Virus record (IMG/VR): IMGVR_UViG_3300034375_010945
Location: 1-27,473 of that record
From: a virus
Length of the DNA: 27,473 bases
Direction: 5' to 3' (one strand)
Both the position numbers and the translations under genes were made by a program. Under the pieces are notes generated by a model. The model was not told the origin of the DNA, did not search any database, and saw only the letters and a list, made by a program, of their open reading frames with translations. Shown piece after piece: positions 21,636-27,473 of this stretch; positions within the stretch are counted from its first letter, which is position 1, and each line of letters begins with the position of its first letter.

Positions 21636-24600
21636 ATGGCTGATAATACAAATTTTGCTAGCCTAGATGACCAGCGGTTTAGTCAAATGGTCGGAGCTAT
21701 AGCTGCTGGTAATAAGAGCAGGATAGAATCTGAAGAGCAATTTTTTGCTACAGATTTGATTTGTGAAGGTCCTATCGAGGGGTTAGTAGATGCAAATGGA
21801 AGTTTATTGAAATATATAAGCTCATCAAATCAGTCTATAAATAACTCTAATATTATTTTATCTAGAGGTATTTATTATGATGATGTTCCTGTTTTAGATA
21901 CTTCTTTAGATAGATTTAACTTTTCTAATTTAAATTTTGCAGTTTCTTATGGTGAAGAACTTCCTATGGAAGCTGTTTATCCTTCCACAGTATTTAGATA
22001 CAATAAAAGAATGTATTTAAATAATTCTACTCCGGCGGTCACCGCGCCTGCTGAATTAGGTGGCGCGGCTATTTTTAAATCTTCTTTTTTTATTAAAACT
22101 GATACATCAGGTACTATCGATGGAAAAGATTATCCGGGTAGTACTGCTGTTACTAATCCTTTAATATCGGCAAATGGTGGTAAAATTTCAAACACCGTAG
22201 ATAATCTAGATAAAACTCGACTTTCTGCTGGTGAGTTTACTCACAAGATAGTTAATAAATATTGCGATTATCTTAAAATTAATCTATCTATAGATAGTTT
22301 ATTTAAGGTTGAAAAAGACACTGGTACTATTTTACCGGCACAAATGGCTTTTGCTGTAGAGATATCTAAAGATACATCGAATGAAAGGCTGTTGTGTTAT
22401 TTTCTTGTTAAGGGTATAGTTAAAGGATCTCAGACTTTAGTAGAAATTCCGTTCAATTTAGATTTAGATACAGTTAATGCTAATTCTTATTATGTGAAAG
22501 TTTATTCTTGTACAAAAAGAGTAGCTTCGGATGACGCCACTGAAGATAAAAGTTTTTCTATAAATTCAATCGTTGAGCAAATTAGAACAAGAGGGGGATT
22601 CTGCCATCCTTTTTCTGCTCTAGTAAAAACAGGGGTTGCTTCTAAAAGTTTTTCTACAGATCCGGCAAGGTCTTTCGATTTAAAACTTCTTAAAGTTAAA
22701 GTTCCAGATATCTATGATTCGGAAAGCAAGACATACAGAGGCAGTTCTTACGATGGTAATAACAATAGATTTAGTGATATCTGGACAGGTAAATTTGATT
22801 CTTTTTTAAGATGGACGGATAACCCTGCTTGGATTTTTTATGATATTTGCACTAATGCTAGATATGGCATGGGTAGGTCAAATATTATAGACAGTGATTT
22901 AAATAAATGGGATTTATTTCAAATAGCTAAATATTGTGATGAATTAGTTGAAGTAAAAACTCCATTAAAATATGATTTTGATAATTTTACAATAAATCCG
23001 CTTGCGAATTATCCTAATACGATATTAATAGAAAAAGACACTAGAAGTATTGCTGATTTTAAAACTCAATACCCTCCTGTTTATGACGAAAGTACTGATT
23101 ATGCAAATATTGCGCTTTTGGGCAATAATGGTGGATATCAAAACAGCGTAATTAGCCTATTGAATTTAAAAAATCAAAATGGGTCTGTTGCTGAGAATTT
23201 TAGGAAAATTATTTGGTCTGTAGATCTTGTTTATTTTGATGGTGACTCAATAACTGGAATAGATAATGAAGAAGAGAGTTCAGCTACGCATTATATGATA
23301 ACATTAATGAATGATTTCGGGCCTAGGAAATTCTTCGAAAAAAACAGTGCTTTTTTTAATTCTTTTGCCGAAGATTTAAAGGCTGCTTTAGACTTAAAAC
23401 AAATAACAGTTGATCCGAGTGAGACTTTTAAAGCGGAAACTAAAATAGATTTAAAGAAGAATATTAGTGCTGCAAAATTAAATACTGAAGACGGAGCGAA
23501 AGAATGGATTCTGCTGAAATTTGCTTCTTTGAAGAAAAATACCAACAATCAGAATGATCAAAATAGTTTCATTGATTCTTATTTGAATGATAGAGTATTC
23601 CCTTCTGATTTAGATCTTACGAACTTGAGTGGTCAGTGTTCTCCCAAGGTAAAAAATTATAGAGAAGCTTTAGAGCCTAGATTTACTGGAAATATATATA
23701 TAGATAACGAAACAGAAGCTTTAAAATTAATAAATGATTTATCTTCTATTTTTAGAGGTATTACTTATTACAAAAATAATTTGATTACATCTACAATTGA
23801 TGTGGATAAAGAAATTTCTTATTTATTTAATAATACAAATGTAAAAGATGGTATTTTTACTTATTCTTCTGGGTCTTTAGATGGGAATTATACAGTAGCA
23901 AAAGTTTTTTATAGAGATAAATATAATAATTTTTCTGAACAAGTAGAAGTTGTTGAAGATTCACTCTTGATTCGAGAATATGGGATCATACCTAAAGAGA
24001 TTTTAGGTTTTGGTGTGACTTCGAGAGATCAGGCTAGGAGGCTTGGTTTATGGATGTTAGCTACAAATAGATTTGAAAACGAAACTGTGACTTTTAACAC
24101 TAGTTTGCAAGGATCTTTATTAAAGCCTAGTGATATTATTCAAATAGAAGATCAATATAAAAATTCAATCAATCTTCAGGGTAGAGTTATTTCTGTCAAT
24201 TACACAGAGGGTTATGTTGTTGTTGATAGAAAATTAAGAGCTAGCTTAACTGGTAATATAATAAAATTTTTATTTATTAATAATTTATTTACGGACGATT
24301 CTAACATTCAGAACTCAATAGATTATGAAGGTTCTTCAAAGACAAATAATGTTTTTGAAATGAAGGTCGATAGAATTGATAATACTAATAATAGAGTCTA
24401 TTTGGATCAAAATTATGTTAACGAAGATGGAGAAAATACATTTGATTTTATGGGGCGAATAATCGCTTCGTGTCCGTTTATTATTGTAAATAAAATAAAG
24501 AATCAAAATATACAAAAACTGTATAAGATCGTTTCTATATCTGAAGAAGATGTTAATTCTTATAATGTCTTTTGTATTAGACATGATAATAATAAGTATT

Positions 24601-25160
24601 CATTGCTAGATAAAGGGCAAATTAGTGATTCTTTAAACTCTGATGATAATACTATTTCTTTTTCTAATTTTTCTAATTTGGTCGAATTAGATTTGAGCGA
24701 AATTGAAACAACGGATGATAACTCTTATTATAAAATAGAAAATTTAAATAATTCTACAGATGTCAGTTCTTTTAATTTTTCTTTTCATGAAAATTCTCAA
24801 ACCTTGAGGCTTGAAGATGACGAGAATCAGAATTTTGTATACCAAAAATTATCTATTTATTTTTCTAAAATCAAAGATTTTATAATAGATAATAAGGATG
24901 ACGCTGATCCTGATAATTATTATACAAAAGTTTATGATGTTTTGAGAAATAATGGAGGATTCTTAGTGGTTTTATATTTAAGAAATCAATCTATTAAGTT
25001 TTCAGTCCCTTACTCTGTTGTTCAAGTAGGTAATGATACAAGTAATACAAGAAGTATATTTTTGGGTAGATTTTACAAAACAATTACAAACGCAATAACA
25101 CCTACGAATGGAATTAGAATATATCTATATAATAAAGAAAATAAAATCGTGCAAGTGTAA
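21636..25160 (+). CDS. Tail tip attachment (host specificity) protein J-like, with insertion
   Basis: This 1174-residue protein opens with an ATDLICEGPIEGLVD-type J N-terminus near residues 32-50. Typical J landmarks follow: NPAWIFYDICTNARYGMG at 396-413, YCDELV at 433-438, EPRFTGNIYID from 680, FRGITYYKNN, a REYGIIPKEILGFGVTSRDQ stretch followed by ARRLGLWML, LKPSDIIQIEDQY, and a LYKIVSISEED strand. In lambda only about ten residues separate YCD-x-x-V from EPR-x-T; here there are about 240, a probable inserted domain (439-679). J sits at the distal tip and contacts the receptor. The FN3-rich C-terminal half of lambda J is not obvious here, and its role may have moved to the fibre gene that follows. 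Confidence 0.9.
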   Translation: MADNTNFASLDDQRFSQMVGAIAAGNKSRIESEEQFFATDLICEGPIEGLVDANGSLLKYISSSNQSINNSNIILSRGIYYDDVPVLDTSLDRFNFSNLNFAVSYGEELPMEAVYPSTVFRYNKRMYLNNSTPAVTAPAELGGAAIFKSSFFIKTDTSGTIDGKDYPGSTAVTNPLISANGGKISNTVDNLDKTRLSAGEFTHKIVNKYCDYLKINLSIDSLFKVEKDTGTILPAQMAFAVEISKDTSNERLLCYFLVKGIVKGSQTLVEIPFNLDLDTVNANSYYVKVYSCTKRVASDDATEDKSFSINSIVEQIRTRGGFCHPFSALVKTGVASKSFSTDPARSFDLKLLKVKVPDIYDSESKTYRGSSYDGNNNRFSDIWTGKFDSFLRWTDNPAWIFYDICTNARYGMGRSNIIDSDLNKWDLFQIAKYCDELVEVKTPLKYDFDNFTINPLANYPNTILIEKDTRSIADFKTQYPPVYDESTDYANIALLGNNGGYQNSVISLLNLKNQNGSVAENFRKIIWSVDLVYFDGDSITGIDNEEESSATHYMITLMNDFGPRKFFEKNSAFFNSFAEDLKAALDLKQITVDPSETFKAETKIDLKKNISAAKLNTEDGAKEWILLKFASLKKNTNNQNDQNSFIDSYLNDRVFPSDLDLTNLSGQCSPKVKNYREALEPRFTGNIYIDNETEALKLINDLSSIFRGITYYKNNLITSTIDVDKEISYLFNNTNVKDGIFTYSSGSLDGNYTVAKVFYRDKYNNFSEQVEVVEDSLLIREYGIIPKEILGFGVTSRDQARRLGLWMLATNRFENETVTFNTSLQGSLLKPSDIIQIEDQYKNSINLQGRVISVNYTEGYVVVDRKLRASLTGNIIKFLFINNLFTDDSNIQNSIDYEGSSKTNNVFEMKVDRIDNTNNRVYLDQNYVNEDGENTFDFMGRIIASCPFIIVNKIKNQNIQKLYKIVSISEEDVNSYNVFCIRHDNNKYSLLDKGQISDSLNSDDNTISFSNFSNLVELDLSEIETTDDNSYYKIENLNNSTDVSSFNFSFHENSQTLRLEDDENQNFVYQKLSIYFSKIKDFIIDNKDDADPDNYYTKVYDVLRNNGGFLVVLYLRNQSIKFSVPYSVVQVGNDTSNTRSIFLGRFYKTITNAITPTNGIRIYLYNKENKIVQV

Positions 25161-25168
25161 TAATAGTT

Positions 25169-27473
25169 ATGCCTATATTTAGTGGAGTTTCAGGTCCAGT
25201 TTATTCAAAGAATTTTGAAATAAGAGACGTTAGAATTGTAGATTTAGACAAAAGCTATGGAAGAGTTTTGTCTGACAGCATTACTTTCTCTAATGGTCTC
25301 AAAGGAAAGGTCGTATCCCTAAATCAGCCAAATTTTACTATACAGTTAGATATATATGATCCAGATTTACAACAAGTAGTATCTTTAAATTCTCTTTCTA
25401 ATACAGATTTTTCAGGCATAAATTTAGAAGTGCAAGGCGGCGCACTCAGGGAATCCATGTTCAGAACTTTGGATTCAAAAGCTACAAGGAGAAGTATATC
25501 TCTATCGGATTTGGCTATAAATTGCGCTGAGTATACAGGTGTAGAAAATTTAAGTTCGCTAAGAACTGGTTTGTACCTTTATTTTACATCTAAAAGCGTA
25601 TTTGGTGATGTTAGTAATTTTTCTTTGGATCTAAGAATACCTGAACCGGAAATTTTTGATTTAAACATTATAACAAAAAATCCTTTGAGGTTTAATGTTG
25701 TTGGAGGTGGGCCGGGATTACAAAATATAAGTTTATTTTGCGTTAAAGATAATTCTATTGAAGATTATTCTGGCAATAAAAATTTATTATTGTCTGATAA
25801 TAATTCTTATGTTTATTACAGAAAAGATTTCGATTTAAGAAATAAAGATATAGAATCTTATGTTTTTGAAGCGAATGTTCCTGTTATTAGGAATGATTAT
25901 CAAGATATTTCTCTTCCTTTTAATTTAGTTCTTGTTCCTCAAGATAATTTTTCAACTGGATCTTATTTTTTGAGTTCTGGAATAAAAAGTTACTTTAATA
26001 GTGAATATGATATTGCTCCAGAGATAAATAATTTAACAGGCAAGGTTATTGCTAGTCAGAATAAATATGATAAATATTTAGATTTACAGGCTTTTGTTAA
26101 ATGGGATGAAACTAAAAATAAAAATTTAACTTTTGAAGCTGATATTGTTGAATTCGGGGAAACTGGATTAGCTGGCCATCCACAAAATCAAGTTAATTAT
26201 CAGATGACCGCTCAGAATCCTTCTGTTGAAAACATTTCTTATATTGTTCAAGGCACTGGATCTGGGATTAATGTATCGTTAATAAATAGTGAAAATATAG
26301 GAGTATATTCTTCAGATATATTTTATGTTACTGGGTCTGGGATTGGTTGGCAAGATCATACTTTATTTTTAGATGATTATAATATTTTCGAACCCGGAGA
26401 ATATAATACAGGAACTTCGCTTAGCTATATAACAGAAGTAAGAATTCCATCTGGTAGCTTGCAATCAACTGAAATTTATTTTGTTTATTCTTTTGATACC
26501 GGAACTAGCGAGTATTCTTTTTATCCTTCTGGGGGTCAATATACAGGATCAATTTATACTGGTACTTATTATGGTTATCCTTTTACAGGTTTAAGTGGAG
26601 AATTCGATAGTTTAACAGGATTAAATTCTGGTATATCTGGTGTAGGTGTTCCTTCTTCTTTAACGGATCTTGATGAACATGGCGTACTAATTGCTAAAAT
26701 AATAACAGGTTATAATGATGGAAGCTTAGTTCGTACTGATACATTTCTACAAACAGCATTTGATCCTTCTTTATCTTTTCCAGTAAAACCTAATAAAAAT
26801 TATAAGTTTAAAGTTAGATCCAAAGATTCTCAAGGTCTTTATTCTGATTTTTCTGATACGCTTTTATTTACTTCTGGTGAAATTTATTCAACAGTAGAAG
26901 AGATTTTTTCTGGTCAATATGTTTTAGCTGGTTCTGGAACTAGTGGATATATTCCATTTTTTAGCGGCGACGATTTATTATTTGATTCTATAATTTATCA
27001 AGCTACAGGAAATATCGGCATCAACAAGCTAGAGCCAAGCGGAAAATTACACGTTGGAGGAAATGTATATATTGATGATGTACAACAAGAAATAGATGAT
27101 GAAAAAGTTTTAGTTTGGAACTCTTCAAGTGGTTTAGTTGGGTATTCGCCTTTCGCAGCTTCAAGCGGAACTTCAGGAACTAGTGGAACAAGTGGAACCT
27201 CTGGTAGTAGTGGAACTAGTGGATCATCAGGAAGCTCTGGAAGCTCTGGATCTTCTGGAAGCAGCGGATCATCAGGTACTAGTGGGTCATCAGGTACTAG
27301 TGGATCATCAGGTACTAGTGGGTCATCAGGTACTAGTGGGTCATCAGGTACTAGTGGGTCATCAGGTACTAGTGGGTCATCAGGTACTAGTGGGTCATCA
27401 GGTACTAGTGGATCATCAGGTACTAGTGGGTCATCAGGTACTAGTGGGTCATCAGGTACTAGTGGATCATCAG
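25169..27473 (+). CDS. Tail fibre protein with Gly-X-Y tract, 3' end outside the window
   Basis: An open frame begins at ATG 25169, eight bases after the J stop, and runs at least 768 codons to the right edge. The N-terminal 500 residues are beta-rich and Ser/Asn/Tyr-rich without a recognised family. An FN3-like segment lies near 535-565 (YKFKVRSKDSQGLYSDFSD), as in C-terminal J domains, suggesting this is a split-off J-type region. Then comes a single IGINKLEPSGKLHVGG motif like those in the fibre-like protein at 10496, followed by VLVWNSSSG. From residue 665 it is a strict Gly-X-Y repeat of Ser and Thr, with Gly every third residue. Being directly after J, it is the likely long side or central fibre that binds the host. 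The receptor-binding end is beyond the window. Confidence 0.75.
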   Translation, partial: MPIFSGVSGPVYSKNFEIRDVRIVDLDKSYGRVLSDSITFSNGLKGKVVSLNQPNFTIQLDIYDPDLQQVVSLNSLSNTDFSGINLEVQGGALRESMFRTLDSKATRRSISLSDLAINCAEYTGVENLSSLRTGLYLYFTSKSVFGDVSNFSLDLRIPEPEIFDLNIITKNPLRFNVVGGGPGLQNISLFCVKDNSIEDYSGNKNLLLSDNNSYVYYRKDFDLRNKDIESYVFEANVPVIRNDYQDISLPFNLVLVPQDNFSTGSYFLSSGIKSYFNSEYDIAPEINNLTGKVIASQNKYDKYLDLQAFVKWDETKNKNLTFEADIVEFGETGLAGHPQNQVNYQMTAQNPSVENISYIVQGTGSGINVSLINSENIGVYSSDIFYVTGSGIGWQDHTLFLDDYNIFEPGEYNTGTSLSYITEVRIPSGSLQSTEIYFVYSFDTGTSEYSFYPSGGQYTGSIYTGTYYGYPFTGLSGEFDSLTGLNSGISGVGVPSSLTDLDEHGVLIAKIITGYNDGSLVRTDTFLQTAFDPSLSFPVKPNKNYKFKVRSKDSQGLYSDFSDTLLFTSGEIYSTVEEIFSGQYVLAGSGTSGYIPFFSGDDLLFDSIIYQATGNIGINKLEPSGKLHVGGNVYIDDVQQEIDDEKVLVWNSSSGLVGYSPFAASSGTSGTSGTSGTSGSSGTSGSSGSSGSSGSSGSSGSSGTSGSSGTSGSSGTSGSSGTSGSSGTSGSSGTSGSSGTSGSSGTSGSSGTSGSSGTSGSSGTSGSS
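27269..27473 (+). repeat. 18-base tandem repeat coding Ser-Ser-Gly-Thr-Ser-Gly
   Basis: Eleven complete copies of tcatcaggtactagtggg, plus 7 bases, run to the window edge. The only variation is the last base (G, or A in units 2, 8 and 11). Upstream, from 27161, the same Gly-X-Y pattern continues in non-identical codons. The near-perfect units point to recent expansion. Confidence 0.95.

Noticed and set aside
27161-27473. CRISPR array or plasmid iteron at the right edge
   Set aside because: Units are directly adjacent, stay in frame and encode Ser-Ser-Gly-Thr-Ser-Gly; there are no spacers.

Overview
This AT-rich window is a long stretch of a tailed-bacteriophage (or prophage) tail module. Every gene is on the + strand and the genes are packed end to end. 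Gene order and protein motifs match a long, flexible, lambda-type siphovirus tail: two tail-chaperone-like genes, a very large tape measure protein, then homologues of lambda M, L, K (JAB half only), I and J, ending in a fibre gene that runs off the right edge. There is no integrase, tRNA, replication or lysis gene, so phage and prophage cannot be told apart. The host cannot be named from sequence. Strong AT bias, heavy AGA use, mostly leaderless-looking start sites and Gly-Ser-Thr fibre repeats remind me of uncultured aquatic phages, but that is an impression and not a database result.

Layout. Positions 2-1556 hold two overlapping chaperone-like genes, with an 80-base out-of-frame overlap at 501-580. 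Positions 1595-9595 hold the 2666-residue tape measure protein. Positions 9592-13085 hold three genes with no lambda counterpart: two beta-rich, possibly tube-like proteins flanking a fibre-like protein with four VGIGT-type motifs. Positions 13082-14962 are M-like. Positions 14959-18551 hold two accessory tail proteins with Ig/FN3-like, Gly-rich and lectin-like segments. Positions 18557-20716 are L-like with its iron-sulphur cysteines. Positions 20691-21014 are a stand-alone JAB protease (N-terminal half of lambda K). Positions 21011-21634 are I-like, 21636-25160 are J-like, and 25169 to the right edge is a fibre ending in a Gly-X-Y repeat. No intergenic gap exceeds 38 bases, and five junctions are ATGA stop/start overlaps, so this is one co-transcribed, translationally coupled assembly line.

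The main oddity is that the standard tail proteins are inflated by inserted domains. The tape measure protein carries two consecutive segments with the same PD-(D/E)XK nuclease-like signature (G-x2-[FY]-E ... D-x10-E-x-K), in a region punctuated by a G-[FYH]-[IV]-P-N-[FL]-[AS] motif. The M-like and L-like proteins and the 720-residue protein between them each carry a concanavalin/LamG-like domain. In L this domain sits between the two cysteine pairs that bind the [4Fe-4S] cluster in lambda. J carries about 240 extra residues at a fixed point of its conserved core. A tail that may deliver nuclease domains and present several lectin-like domains at its tip is the best candidate here for an undescribed system.
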